Positions 36,101 through 51,100 of a stretch of DNA of 64,000 nt are shown piece by piece. Position 1 is the first letter of the stretch. Every line of letters begins with the position of its first letter. Location: assembly GCA_003864495.1 (NCBI GenBank), contig ML133462.1, forward strand, positions 303,274-367,273, given 5' to 3'. A program made the position numbers and the translations under genes. The notes beneath the pieces are model-generated. The model saw only the letters and a list, made by a program, of their open reading frames with translations. It was not told the DNA's origin and made no database searches. Source of the DNA: Nemopilema nomurai (lineage: Eukaryota > Cnidaria > Scyphozoa > Rhizostomeae > Rhizostomatidae).

Positions 36101-39100
36101 CGGGGTGCGGCCGCGTGTCGCCGCAAGTACACTGGTGTTTCAACATAAGCGGGTCGTACACCAAGCCGCTTACATCCGTGTGCGGCACACTACGGTGTAC
36201 CGGCGGAAAGATGGGAGAGGCTTGCGCCCGCGTCGATGTCGCCTCGCTATGTGGGGCGTTATCTTCATGCGAATACGCCATGGTGTAGTCTTTACTTTGT
36301 TCATTAACATATTGGTTTCTGCTTCGTTTTAAGCGCCGCTCTAACTCCTCAGTGTCATCACCAATTAAGCGTTCGCTTTCTGGCTTTTTGTCGCCGTTTT
36401 TCTCGTCCACAACCGAAATATCTTCGTCTTCTTCTTCGACCTCTTTATTTTGCCGTTCTAGCCGCTTGAAGTGCTCCTTCAGAGAGACCTGATTAAGCCC
36501 CGCAGCAGCTGCGGCTGCTTGCTTCTCTTTCTGCTGCAATATTAGGTGCTCCTTCAAAGCCATTCGCGCGCTCGCGTGGTCCTTCTGTCGCAACAAAGGA
36601 TTTCCCGCTCTGCTCTTGACCATTTCCTGCAACTGCATGTGGTAGGCATGTTGCATCACTGCTTGCTGCTGTAAGAGGATGTCTTCTGCGTGTTTTTGTT
36701 GCATTAGCTGTAGTTGAGCTATTGTTGCCATTGGTGAGGTTTTGTCCTTTCCGTGCTCCTCCGTAGGAGACGATCCGTAGTACTTTCCGTAGCCACTATG
36801 CATTGAGCCGTTACCAAGGTGACTTAGGCCTGGATACAAGAGCGGGATGGTGTTATGGTACTTTGATAGGATTTGGTACTGGGCGTCGATCATCGCCTTC
36901 ACACGCGCCTGCTGCAAGGCCGGCGACAGCCCGTTTGTGTCCTCTAGTATTTCACTTGGCACGCGCTGGGCCAGCATTTGTGGCAGTTCCTTGGGGTCTT
37001 TCCCGTGAAAGACAAGTATCTGTGTAAGGAGGTGTTGGTTTGCAAGGTACTCCGACCAGAGTAAATGCGAGTAATATGGATGGTCAGACCGGACATGCGA
37101 CATTAAATTTGGACTTGATCCCGAGGAGAAGCCCGAGACAGGCGACCAGAGACCGACGAGGCCTTTCCCTTCCTGCAAATGACACAATCAATATTTGCAT
37201 GTTTAGAAGGTGCTGCCTCGGACAATGACTGTCGAATATTTGTTCTCTCTAAGGCGAAACGGTACACAATAAGCCCTAAGTTTGCTAGATTTTTCAATCA
37301 ATTTAATAACCGGTGGAACCAATGCAGACGGCCGATTGAAAGTTTCAGCTAATAAATTTTAATTAAGAACAGAAACTTAAGGGGGAGATTCAATAAAAAA
37401 ATTAATAAAAGTCAGTCAGCTTTTATTCAACCTGGCAGCCTAATATTTAATAAGTAGTTTCAAGCACCGTGTGTTGTTTTCAAAGAGAATCAGGCAATGC
37501 GAGAATTATGTAACGTTGGGGATGACACTGGGGACAACGCTGAGGATTACATTGGGGATGACGCCAAGGACGAAGCTGAGACCCAGCCCCGTATATAAAA
37601 ACGAAGCCGCTTCTTCCAAGTCGAGACTCACCGAAGACTGGGAAGGGTGTATTGTACCCCTGCTGCTTCCAAGCGAAATATTTGGCAAAGAAGGAGACCC
37701 ATACAAAGGAATGTGCGAGTAGTCATGACTGTGGCCGTTGTACGAGTCCCGGTCACTGCCATCCTACAAAACAGGTAAAAGGCTTTCTTCAGTGTGCCAT
37801 AAGTCACTCTTTCACGAGAAATAAAACAAGAAGAACTCGACAGTGAAAATGTCCCCGATTCCCTACAAATATGCTTTAAATTATCCGTGAAATATATTAC
37901 AGCTAAGTAAGCACGTTTTTATGGTTGGGCTTAGTAAACATTGTCTGAATGTTTCTGAATGGTCCTAAATAAAAGTTGACATTATTCAACATACATCCTG
38001 TCTACCAGGCTTGTCGGCATCCCGTATTGGAGAAGAAAGATCCCGGTCGCTCGGTGATTCGCAAAACGGATCTACTAGAAGAAGTAACAACAACAAAAAT
38101 TAGTAACGCAATTATAAAAACTGATATTTCAATGCATTAACAAAAAGATCAAGTAAATACCACACTAGCAGTTTTAAGTTTTGTTGGCAACGGCTTTTCT
38201 GGCGTTGAACAAAACCAACAAATAACTAGGTTGATGAACTGACAACATCATGACGGGGCACCATGTTGTGGTGTACTTGTAGTCATCAATTTTGCGATCG
38301 GCCTTCATTCATTTGTACACTTAATTCTCGCGCCTGTCATAAGCGTGCCTCTAATCTAAGCAACTGCGTCATAGACATTAACTTTCCTTCAAATTTTGGG
38401 GGTGCAGCCCTTGACAGTGTGGGGGCAATTCATCGTATTAAAACAAATCGTCTCGAGATTGAAATCATTCTATCTGATCTATGATTGATCCAAGGTTTTC
38501 TAAGCCACAAGCGAACTAATCATTTAGCCATCGCCAAAGAAGGCAAACTGCGTCAAATTGAACATAAGATTTGAAAATTTTTCAAGGCAAAGATTTAAAA
38601 ATAATTCAAAGAGAACATCTTGAATATTCGTGCTTTGCATGGCTTTTTCGGTCAGTCCAACTAGGTATCAGCTTCCTATCGCCATGAAATAAAGCTTCAA
38701 TGCATTGGTCTTGCTGACCAACTTCCCTCATCTCACAGTCTAGAAACGCAGCTTGCTAACTTCTGCAGAAAGATTTTGCTTTACATATTCATTTTAATTA
38801 GCCACAACCCCCGGAGTAAAAACTGCTAATTAGAAGTGCTAATTAGAAGTGCAATTAACATAAGTAATTACCTGGAAAAGACTTCCCGACAGGGCTGTGA
38901 GCTCCGACACTTTTCTCGCGTCGACGGAAGGCCAATGGACTGCTCGAACTTATTGTGCGTTTCGAGGCAGCGACCTTATGGCGGATGCGAGAACGAAGCT
39001 TCAAATTCGGTTCCGAAGCTGCGGAGAAAAACAAGGTTGAGTAATACGAAAAAGCGGCCCGCCAATTTCTAAAGAAATTCAATAAAGCGTAATAAAAACA

Positions 39101-42100
39101 GAGTTCAAAGGAATCAATATTAGCTGCCGAAGTGAATAACAAGTAGCAGCGATTAAAGTAACTTTGAAATTTTTCAGATTGATAATTTACTCCACTGCAG
39201 TCACTTAGATTACGAGACAGTGAGTAAGCAATAATCGAAATGGCATTCCTTGGCATTGCTTATGGCATTATTCCCACGGGTAATTGGTTAGGGGTACTGA
39301 TTGACACTTGCGGAAACGCAACGCTCATCCTTTTCAGTATACATTTGAGCAGTGCACCCAGGATGGGCTACGTCACAACTGAGGCGAAAAAGGGAACTGG
39401 TGAGAAACGAGAAAGGCCTTCGCGTGTATACGTCATCTTCCTGTAGTAAGGCATCGTTTTCAATGGCGAGGAAATACCTATGGGCAATAACGAACCTGCT
39501 TTTCGGAGAGGAAAGTCGTCATCTTCCGCATTTGAAGGAAGCCCCGATGTTGCGTACCTGCAAAAGAGGCATCGATTCATGGTAAATGCTTCGCACAACG
39601 CATAATGAGCAAACCACTGCTCCGGGCATTCTTCAAACCCCACAATGCAATGCGTCCGGCCTTTCGTCATAAATGGGCCTTTGTCGAAGAAATATTGTTA
39701 AATAGTGTAATTATGTCGATAAACTATAATCGAATCAGCATATGACAGAATTAAACTGATTTCCATGGCTACAAAAATAATTAATAAAAATCTTCTTTGG
39801 GATTTAAACGAACAAATGGCATTCAAGGTCAGTAATACGATTACCAATATCATCTAATTGATGAATATGTTATTCTTCTGAAAAAGTGATTTGGTAAATA
39901 AAATTTAATCATTCTCTGAAAATTCTCTTTCTGAGGATGTGGTTTTATATACGTATTTCTGGAATTCCTACCGATTTCTATTCATAGAACTAGATTTGGT
40001 TTTCAAAATGAATAAAAACAATTCAGTGAAGCCACCACAGTGTAATGCTCCGATATTTGGCTTGGGTCTACTTCCAAATACAAACACGCATTCATCCGTA
40101 CAACAAAGTCTTGATTAGTTTATACCACTGCCAATTCCACAACAAAAGTAACGAAATTGCTTTATGCTGAAAGGTTGTAGGGACTCTAGTCTTTGGAACA
40201 GAGATAGTCGGTGGATTGTGGCCAGAAAACATCGCCAGATTTCTGTGTTTCATCACAGGTTACATCAGAACAAAACGAGTTTATGCCACAAGACATAGAT
40301 AACAGAGTAATTCCTATCCTTTTACTTTGTTTTTAACCACTTCCAGAAAACGTCTTAAAATGGAACTTTGTTTCAAAGTCAGCACTACGCGCCGCCACTG
40401 CTTAGAGATAGCAAAAAATGTCATTAGTGATTCTGTTATGTTATCACTGCATCATGGCGATAACTATCACCACTGCTCGAATAACTAACATTGCGGTGTA
40501 TGAAGAAAGCATTGTTCAGGCCAAAGCAAAATGTCTCGCGTAAAAGCCATGTCTCTTGGGCCTCGTTAATGATTCAGGAAGAGACGAGCTTCGTCATAAT
40601 TAGAGACAGTTCTCGATCATTATCTGTAGGCAGTGTACATCGCAAGGTTCATGGAAATTAAAATGCTAAATGCGCAAAACGAAAATGCCACATACACTAA
40701 AATAGGTTGGGCTGAAGCAAACGTTTTTTGATGAAACGTTCTTGTTAAAAACATTGCTGGGTAATATTAATTAGGTAATTCTTATTGGATCAAAATTTTT
40801 AACAGCCTGCCTAAAACAGGGCAATGACTCACCATTGTCTAAAACGATCCTGAGAAACCGATGCCGAGGCTAGGGCAGCCTCTCTTTGCTGTTTATTTAA
40901 AACAAATTCTTGCAATCTCTGTTTGACCTCGCTTGAAACTGAATGAGATGATCCTGGAATTTAACAAAGAAGAAAAATGTATAAGGTTTTGTTTATAAAA
41001 ATAACTTTTTATCAAAATAATGCGTGTGATTGGGAAGACATTTCCATTTAAAAGGAAACAACTTGGGCTGAGAGATTTGGGTAAAATAATATTCTTGTGA
41101 TGATGAAAGTAGTTTTGTAGATAAAAAAGTAAACTATACATTTTCTGGTATATTATTAAAACTCAATACACAATAAGGCCTAATTTAAACTTTGCAGAGC
41201 TTCATAGAGAGGCGGTGATGAAATTTAAACTGGCAAAAGTGATGATCTACTCTTGTTAGAAGGTTGGATAAACGAGACAAGCACTTGATATGCTTTTGAG
41301 AGGCATTAGGAATTGTGGAAAGGTGATTCGCAACTACTCGAAGCGCTTAGTAAGGCGTAAGAATAGCTTATGCAATTTGAAGACCGCACTAAGTTGGAAA
41401 AAGAATAACAAAAGACTTGGATTTCCAACGAAAAAACCAATAAACTTGAAAACGCGAGCGGATACGCCAGAAGGCACACCGAAGTGTTCAATTAAAAGCC
41501 AAAAAAACGTATTTAATATGTTCAGTTATTATAAGTCGGTGAAATCAAATTCAGAATAAACGGATTCGAGGCTTGGTGCAGATTTTAGAACTAGCTAATC
41601 CTAAAAATAATAGCTTTAATGAAAACATGGACTTAGCTTGGAATTCCTTGCGAACAAACTCGTGCAGTGACTAAATGAAGTATAATGGTTCTCTTTAGAA
41701 TACGCGTTTCGAGAATGGGAAAAGGGCCAATATTCCTGATTTTTATGTAAATATTTTCTAAATGCTAATACTATACAGTTTTATTTACTAAAGAACTCCC
41801 GCAGAAAAAGTAGGTATTCTAGAAGTTGAAAGGCCGGTAATGAAAAAATAAAGTTGCATTGTGGAAATCAAGCAGTATACAGTGCGAACTTCGATCAATT
41901 TTTCTACTCAAGTAACACTTTTTTCAATGACAATTGTAAATATATTGGCTAATTTATGATTAATCCAAGTTTAAAATCCTGGCACGTCCTATCACTTTCA
42001 TTACAATTCTTTCAAGTTTCTTTAACAAAATTTCGTTAAATGCAAAACATACAAAAACATACAAAAACACTATAATATGGAAAATAAACTTCACTTAGTT

Positions 42101-45100
42101 ACATCGAGAAAAACAATAATAAATAGAAATTAATACATGAAGGCAACATTTACAAAAAATAATGGGGCTCCATATCTTTAACATTGTATAATATCAATAT
42201 CGGTATTTTTAGTTTTACATATTATACCAAAATTTTAAGGATGAATACTTCTTAAGTTGAAAACACCTCTAATGATAGCTAAAGGTGAACGTATTGACTG
42301 TTCGTTTGACTAAAAGCGAAATATCACATACATGTTGCTTCTGGCCGATCATCAATGAACGAAAAAAAACAAAAAACTTGTAATTTGAACGAACAGTCAC
42401 TGCCTAAAACCAGGAATTTCACTTGGCAAAGAAATTTCCACAACTGCAATAGCCATACAAACTTGAAGTACAACACACTGGTACAGAATAAAGAACATCT
42501 CACAAAAAACATCTTGAACTAAAAGGTCCTCCAGGACACTTCCAACATCCAATAGCAGCCATCATAGAAAGACTTGGTAACTATTACAGGCGAAAACTAG
42601 GCTGTAGGTAGAGAATTTAGGGATGGTAGGTTCAGCTCTATCTTACCAGTAAATGATCTCACATTTAGATAAACACGAAATAATTGGCACTTTTTGACAA
42701 GCTGATACCAATGCAACTTAGCCATTTAATGACAAGACATTGCTCCCTCCCCCAAGTTCTGTTTAAAGGGGATTACCAAAGCATTTTATAAGGCAATTTC
42801 CACCTTCCTTCAAAGACCAGCACTTGCCCGTCAAATCAGAACGTAATTACAATTTCGCAGGTCTCCAAACATAACAGCCATCCACAGAAGGTCAGGAGCT
42901 GTGATTACAGATCTTATCTCTACAACACTTCTAAACACGAATTTAATATCGGAGGAATGTTTCTACTGAGTAACATGAGGAATTCTCGACATTCAACAAA
43001 GGACAGAGGACAATATGAAGCAATTTGGAACAGCGAAAGACCGACAGATCTCAAATACCACCGAATCCGCGACTGAAAAGGGCACAAGAATTTCTACAAG
43101 ACCATCAAGGTGGAATATTTTGCACAGCACTGGACTGTATAAAACCACTGATAAGATATGCTTCAGCAACAAAGACTTTACATTCAGACTTAACCACTTC
43201 ATGACTAACCATCCTTGTGGTTTTTGCTGCATTTTTACAAACATTCAACCCTTTACGCCATTGTGTTCCATCTAACAATCTAAAACAGTTCCAAACATAA
43301 ATGAAGTTCTTTGTTGTCACCGAGCAGTTACGTTACCAATTTGACAAAGATCTTACCCGAATGGGAATCTGCTGCCTTGGTAAATAATACTTTTGGCCTA
43401 CCAAAACTATAAAGGTTGGAGCGACCAATCGTTAACTTGTACGATCAGTCTTTGGAAACATAAAATGAGCATAATGAAATCTATTCCATACCTTGCATTT
43501 ATCTAGCGTTCACAGATCCAGCTAACCATTTGTGAGTGAACATTTGAAGCTAGGAACTGGTTCTGGCAGAGAGCCTTCCGTACAGCAGAACATTAAACAC
43601 GAATAACAACTTCCACAACAAAATTGATTCAGTAAATCCGCATGTCGTAGAGGCACGTGTACCAAAGAAGGATTACGCTCCGGGGGCGGAGAAGTATTAG
43701 AGCATCGACAAAGCCTTGTTACTCTCGCCCTGCCCCTCGAGAAACAAATCGGCCCCAATCAAAGCAAATGAAAACGAACGACTTCGGGTATTGACGCATC
43801 AATGCAATCAAATCAAGCACGGTGACCAAAAATAGTTCACAACAAGTCAATTAGTGCTTTGTGGTTAACTGGACGAAAACATCGAGAAGTAGAGGGTTAA
43901 TGATTAAGGATGGGGGCTGGGGTTGAATTTCGCTGGAGAACGACCCAGCACCACACCCTCCTGGCAAGCGACCGACTTCACCCAGGCCTTTTGTCGGACT
44001 CGCGAGCGATGGATCTGCGGTCCCGATCTTCTAAACCAAATACCAACCGTTCATATTTAGAAATGAGCAGCCTACAATATTAATTCAGAGTTATATTTAG
44101 AATTGTGGGTTGACCGTTTGGTGTAATTACTACAATAAAAATTAAATCAGCGGCTTGTTCAAGTGTTTCTGGAGGACAGGTTCCGATCAAATTAAAGGTA
44201 GCTTCGTGAAAGAAGCTAAATCTCAAGAAAAAATCAACGGCTTTAAATGCTAAATTTTGTCAATGACGTCAGTGGGCCTAGCTTCACTGAACGTCTCCTT
44301 TCTTCGGAGGAGAACAATTAGCGAAAGGAAAGCTTAACAGAGAGAGCCAGAAAAGATGAAATTTCATTATTTGTAAACACGAGGAGAAGAAGAAAAGCTT
44401 GATTGAATGCAGCTTCAAAGTACAATAGAAGATGGCCCTAGATTCACGATTCTGAGAATATATTTTGAAAACACAAACAATATATTGAAGCCACCTCTTT
44501 AGGCTCACTTCGTGGCCACAAGAATGTTTCTGGACAAAATGCTTAATGTTTAATGGTCATTGCCTTTTACAAATTAGGGATATCTTCTTTACATTGTTGA
44601 CTCACAAATTCGATCAAACATGTACCTGCACACTTTCACAAAAGTTACAAGCGCTATTCATAGATAAAGAGTGAGTAACTGATATAGCTAAACCTTCACC
44701 GAAAATGTTAACTCTGATGGAACATGACCTTTCAGTAACCTATTGGTGACAACTTTCTCAAGGTTCAAGTCGTGTATGAATTTTAAGTGACAAAACTGTA
44801 GATCTGGTGAGCAAATAGCTCAAAAATTTTGCGCCGAAAATGGATTAAACCCATCTTAAAGAAACACGCTGGGACTCTACAGTCTCGTAATAGAGAAGTA
44901 AAACTTAGAAGACAACGAAACGTCAAATATCGTGCGAAAGTAATCAGTTGATAGAAATGTCATGATAGAAATGCATTTGTCTAGAACATCTCTTGCCAGT
45001 TAAACATGGAACTCAAACACATAACAGTTGTCTTCGATGGGCTACAGGGCTAAAAACAGAGTAGGGCACAAGCACCTTGCATTCTAGAAGCCCAAAAACC

Positions 45101-48100
45101 ATGGTGCTTACATCCCTGTTTCCTGAAACTGGACCTTTCTCTTCTAATCTTCTCAATTTCCAGATACTCTCTAACATTGCTAATGTCCATTTTGCTAATG
45201 TCATTTTGCTTCACAATCGACCATTGCTACCTGCAGGATTAACTGTAAACGTTCCATTCGCGTGGGCCTTTCACCAGAACGTAAACTGTTTTCCCCGTTC
45301 ATCGATTTTCTCGTCAACCATAACCTCCATTTCCTAGCTGAATTCCACAACGTGAATTTTGCAAGTTTTCTCAAATACTGCGTTTATTCAATTAATTTTG
45401 CAATATTGGATCAGATCACTTTAAGTTGTTCCACATACGTCCTACACATTATACAACAATAGTAAAGTATTTTTAAGCGTTTCACGTGGATCTTCTCTAG
45501 TAGGTTTCAAAAGTGTTGGATACCAAATGCATTCCTATCATACATTTATTCCCATTAATCGCAATCAAAGGATTGCTCAAATATCTTTGGTTGCAAAATT
45601 TGAAGCTATGTTAAAAATCCAATTCCACTAAAACAGTTGAAAAAATCAATTCATACAGAACGTTTGCTTTGCTTTAGATTTGCTTTTCATTCTGTGAAAC
45701 AATTTTGGCATTTTGACATTGATAGAACATTCTAATCACCCTCAGATGTAGAGCGCAATTTATTTAATTATCAGGAAGTATGCCAATGAAGGTAGGCGAT
45801 ATGATTCTTCTATGGGGAATACAACACTATAGCGGTTCGTCAACAAACCTTGCTTCCCCCTTAGTCCTTCTCCTCATCTCATGCATCCTTCTCTTTCACG
45901 GGGCCTACATCACGCGCATTGACAGGGCAATAGAACTTGCATGAGATAGTCTCAGTTGCAAAATACAGAAAGGTTTTGGCAAAAGCCAGGCGGAAAATAG
46001 CAAAGTAGTTGAGTGTCTGTTGTGACGTATCTTAGACCTGTTTGCACAACTTCCGCTTGGCATCAAATTTTAAAAAACAAATTCACGTCATTACCCATGA
46101 GTCATACCGACACATGACAAATTTACGTCATGCACCATCATTAAACATTGTCAGTCCCCCATAGTCCTCCTCTAACGCTCTCCTTACGATTTGAAGAAGT
46201 CATGGGTAACTCAGTTACTGGTTTCTTGCAAACAACACTTTCTAACACTGGACGAAGCACCACAACAATAGAAGTCATATCAGAACAGAAATGAAAGCAC
46301 ACTGTCATCGTTCCTGTCATTTTACCAGCAGATTAGGATTACCAGACTGTCAAGAACGAAGTCGACATTCAAGTTCATCGCACAAGGTTTCAAATTGCTC
46401 TCCTAAGCATTAATAATGAGTTTTAAAATCCATCTAGCGAACGACTCTAGCGGATTAGTCGAGGTTCGTCAACATATCGCGCAGTCCCCTGTGATCACCG
46501 GGCCTTATCGCTTGTTTCGTTCGCAAATTCATTTTCCTTCGGATTACTTTGACAGCCATCTGCCACTGTCTTCTTTGCCATGTGACGTTCATGACAGAAT
46601 CGATATTTCCTTACTTAGGAGCTATCCCCGTGTGGTGTTTCAACGATTCTTTGCATATCAAAAAACAACCACGCGATAATAAACGTGCACAAAAAAGACT
46701 ATTTCCACGAAACCATGCGGGGGAACTTTCAAAGAGTTAGCTAGCCCGTGGCAGTTCACTGAAGAAAAACATGCCCGAACACTTTCATTCGCTTCGCAAT
46801 AACTTTCGAAGTTCATTCATACTATAAAGAACCCTAAACCAGCATGCGAAGCATACTTTTCAACAAGAAATAAAACGAAACAGGACGGTGTACATATTCT
46901 TATCAAGCTACACGAATCTAATCAGAATCTTAAAAGTTGATGAAAAACTTTCCAAAAAAGAATACCTACTTGTTGGAAATATGAAAAGAAGCTTCACAAA
47001 AGATACATAAAAAGCAACAAACCTTCCTCTTTTTTCGGTCTTTGGATAATCGACTCATTCAGGGAAGAGGATTTCTCCTAAGAAAGAAAATGATTGCGTC
47101 AATCTCCTTTCACCAGCATTATCATTAAAAGATTTGAAGACACTGTCGCAGAAATTGATAAATTTTTCAACGGATCAGCTGCAAACGACTTGTTATTGCA
47201 AAAGACTTGGAAGAAATAAACCCCACATAACCTCGAAATAACTGCAAAAGAATAGACACAGAGAGAGAAAAAACAGTAGATGACGTGGATCAGGCAAGGT
47301 CATTTCTCAACCAACTGTGAAGATCACAAAAACCAGATGTCGGATAGGCAGACCGATAATTTCTTGTGATTTTACGAAAGTAGACTTTTCCAATCGGGTA
47401 GATGGAATAAAAATTAAACTTCAAAATAGGTGGTAGGGCTTGAGAATACGAAGAGTATAAGACTATTTTAGTTTATTTTACTCAAAATTCGTCAGGCTGT
47501 GTTTGGTGCATTGGGTTCGAGTTCTAACCGGTTGCTTTGAAACGAAACGAGATTTGCGTCGCATCGCAACATTTGTATTGCATTAAGAACCAGAGCAAGA
47601 AGACATTTGCTCAAGTCACTGATCTGCGAATAGGTGGAATTTAATGTCAAGCTTGTCCAATGGTAAATGTATAGAGTCTATAAATAATTAGTCTAAAAAA
47701 TAATTAAGCGATTTTATGCTTATTTGTGTTCCTTTCGTGTGATCAGCTGACTGGAAGTTTTCTGCAGCATTTTCCCCAGAGTTGGCGACAGCTTTTTGCA
47801 ACGTTTCAAAACATCTTTGGGGATAAAAGGCCGTTAAATGCCGGTTCAAACGATTCGCGACCAAACAGAATCGTACCCTTATTACATCTATTTATTACAT
47901 CTATTGACTTGTTGCATAAAAAGTCAATAATGATATATGTCAAAAAGTGGTAAGGGAGACATTTGCGAACATGGCACGCCTCCTTTATTTCATAGTGCTT
48001 CAACATTACTTCAGGGGCCTACAGCTGCAACAGTGGAATACGGCTTACATAACTGTCCATTTTTAACAATGTTTGCCTACATTGTCTCGCCAAGATTATG

Positions 48101-51100
48101 CTTACATTGTCTCGCCAAATGTGACTGTTATGAGAGCCACTGGAGGAAGGAATAGGTACTTTCAGACCAAGAGACCAGGTCTTGCGTTTGATTTAAGGCC
48201 AAACTAACACTGGTCTTTGTCACCAATGGTAGGAAAGAGGACAACCTTGACAAGATTTTTACGTTCACTATATAAGAACACTTTTGGGTAGGTGGTCTAC
48301 AAAAACATAAAGTCAGACACCTCCTTAAAGAAATGGCTTCTTGAGAACAAAGATTCTGAACACGTCTATTGCCTCGTCACTTCACTTGCCCGGGTCATAG
48401 CTTGGAAGCCTCTTTTTGTTGAAGTTCAGCATTTTATCAGCGTTTACAGCAAATAGAGATAAAGGGACTGGTTGTCATTGACACCTGGCACCAACAAAAC
48501 CTTTTTGAATGTGTCAAAAAACATGGGTGATTTGGAAACTTTCTACCCGACACAAACAACCCTCGATTGGCTCAAAGGAAAAATAAAAATAAGGCATTGA
48601 GAGACGAAGCAGCTAGGATTCTTCTTGGAAGTTCTTCAAGAAGGCTCAATTGTGGAAAACAACAGAATCGTACAAAAACAAAAAAGATACGGAGAGCACA
48701 AATGATGAAGTTGATTAAAAAGAGATTGGCGTTGATTTAATTCCAAACAAGCTAAAGAGGATGGCTTTTTTAAAAAATGTTGATATTGGAAAAAAACGTT
48801 AATTTAGGTTCTAGTTGGATCGCACATTGGTTAAACTGATCGGCATTCTGGCAACCGCTTTTGGGCCTTTGTGTTGTGTCTACAAAAGCAATTTATTAAC
48901 AACTGACACGCAAGGAAATATTTAAAAATATCCCTTTTGAACTTGAAATAGAATATTTTTTCCTTGGAAACTTTACGCGGTAAGCCAATTACCAATGAGT
49001 CTATTTTTGTCCCTCAGTTTCCGCAACTTTGGCGAGTTCTACAAAAACTTGAAATGAAAACGTGCTCTTATCTTGGGTTGTGGAAAAGGGGAATGATGGT
49101 CTCTTGGTCTGAAATTACTTATTGTTTCACCCATGTCTCTGGATGGGACGCCAGACTAAGGCCCTGCTTTCTATAAAAGATAGAGCCAGACATAACACTA
49201 CTCTGGGTGTGCTAACTTGATTTTAGAGACTCATTGGTAATTAGAGATTTTAGATTACAGACATACTACGACATTAGCTTTACACGGCACAAAGCTTCGT
49301 TAGAAAGGCTCTCGTCTTCAATTAAAAACAAATAGAAACAAATAGAAACAAAAATAAAAAAGTAGAAACACATATCAAACAAGAACAGAGAAAGGCTTAA
49401 AATATTTCAGAGACCCATCTCCAAAGTGGAACACAAAAGCTAATCGTAAGAATCAAAACGACTGGTGTTTTCAGTCCTCTTTCAATGCAACTACGCGTTG
49501 ATGCATGCAAAAAAGTCGTTTTCGTTCCCTCGCAGCGTTCTAGCAAAAGGTGTATGTGCTAGAGCAATCGCTTCTACGTACGCAAGCGAAGCTCGCAAAC
49601 AATAAGGCGGAGATCCGTTTATTAGGAGAAAAAGCCCTCTATCAAGCAAACACGTCAAACGACAGGTATAGAAGGCCCAACAATGGCAGATAGAAAGTCT
49701 TATCTTCATTAAGCCGATTAAGGACAGCAACAAAGAAGAATTCTCCTTGTTCGAAATGGCTCACGACAATTTGCTTTGCACGTGGTATGAAATATGCATG
49801 CACAATACAAACGTAAATGACACAAAATGCATTACAAGGTTTTGATCACAACGGCCCACCTTTTGACCACGAATAGCCCAGAAGAAAAAGCTTTGCACTA
49901 GGTACATTGCGAAATTCATATGCACCATTCATTTGGTATAGTTCTTTTACAAAGAAATGGCGCGGCATTTTTCAAAGTGTAGTTTGTTTATATCGCCCTT
50001 GCCACGCCCTCGAATCGAAAACATAACATAACTCTTGAAACTCGGATTTTGGTAACAAAAACGTTTACAGGCAACAAGATATTATCACATTAATGGACAC
50101 GAGAATCTAAAAGAACAAGATATGTTTACGGTTTAATCAAAAATAGTCACGAATTAAGGTAATAAATGTTGTTTAAAAGGACTTCAGCGAGCCTACAGGT
50201 ACCTTAAAAAGCACCTCCGTTGAAAACTCTCTCGCAGCATTTAATCGATTAAAATTATATGTAATTAAAATGACAAAACATAGAAATCTCCCCCATAATT
50301 TATTTGAAATAAATTCCAGCCTGCCAATTGAGGGATGGCAACTTAGCCTAGCAACACGCAAAATGGCCCCGCAGAATCGGACAATGCCCTCACGAAAACA
50401 AAACACAAGTAGGCAACGAAGGCTTATAAGTCAACCCTCATAAGAAACAACTTTTCTTCGCCTTATGAAAAATAGAAAAATGGCTGGGTTGTTATGCCAC
50501 CGAGAGGCAGGCCTACTCACCAGACACGGATAGAACAATCTCATACTGAATAGAATGCTTTCAGAGAGCTGGCACGGCAAAGAATGCGGCGACTGCTTCG
50601 TTGAAAAGGACGAGCGCCCGAGTGGAAATAGATTGAAGCGCGAACGTGATGGCGTCCGAAGACCTGTTACACGCATTTGCGATATCTGCCAACTCAAATC
50701 TGCAGCTATTTAAGGAAACGGTATCTATTTTACGTACGGGCATTGTTTCCGCAAATAGAACAGATTATTTACATTCTCGCTGAGGCCCAATCTCCGTAAA
50801 AACAATGAAAAAGTAACAAAGCTCTGATAGCCATATTGTTTCATTAAGGTGGCAGCATTAAGGTGTTTCAATATGTGGGTCCGTGCGAATCGACTCGGGT
50901 CCGTAATGTTTCTTGAACTGGCGGCTAACAAAAGCTAAACAATTGCTTGTCCTATCGCCAGGCTTTTGTAAAAGACACAAACGAATGCTTTCGGAAACTC
51001 TAATTGCACGACAACAAGATTCGAAGCAAAGAATGAGACACTGAAAAACGTTGCTCTTAAAGAAAACATGTCTGCGCCAGGAATAGTTGACGACCTATTT

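Noticed and set aside
47510..47540. tRNA B-box-like ggttcgagttc
   Set aside because: No matching A-box or cloverleaf can be folded around it.
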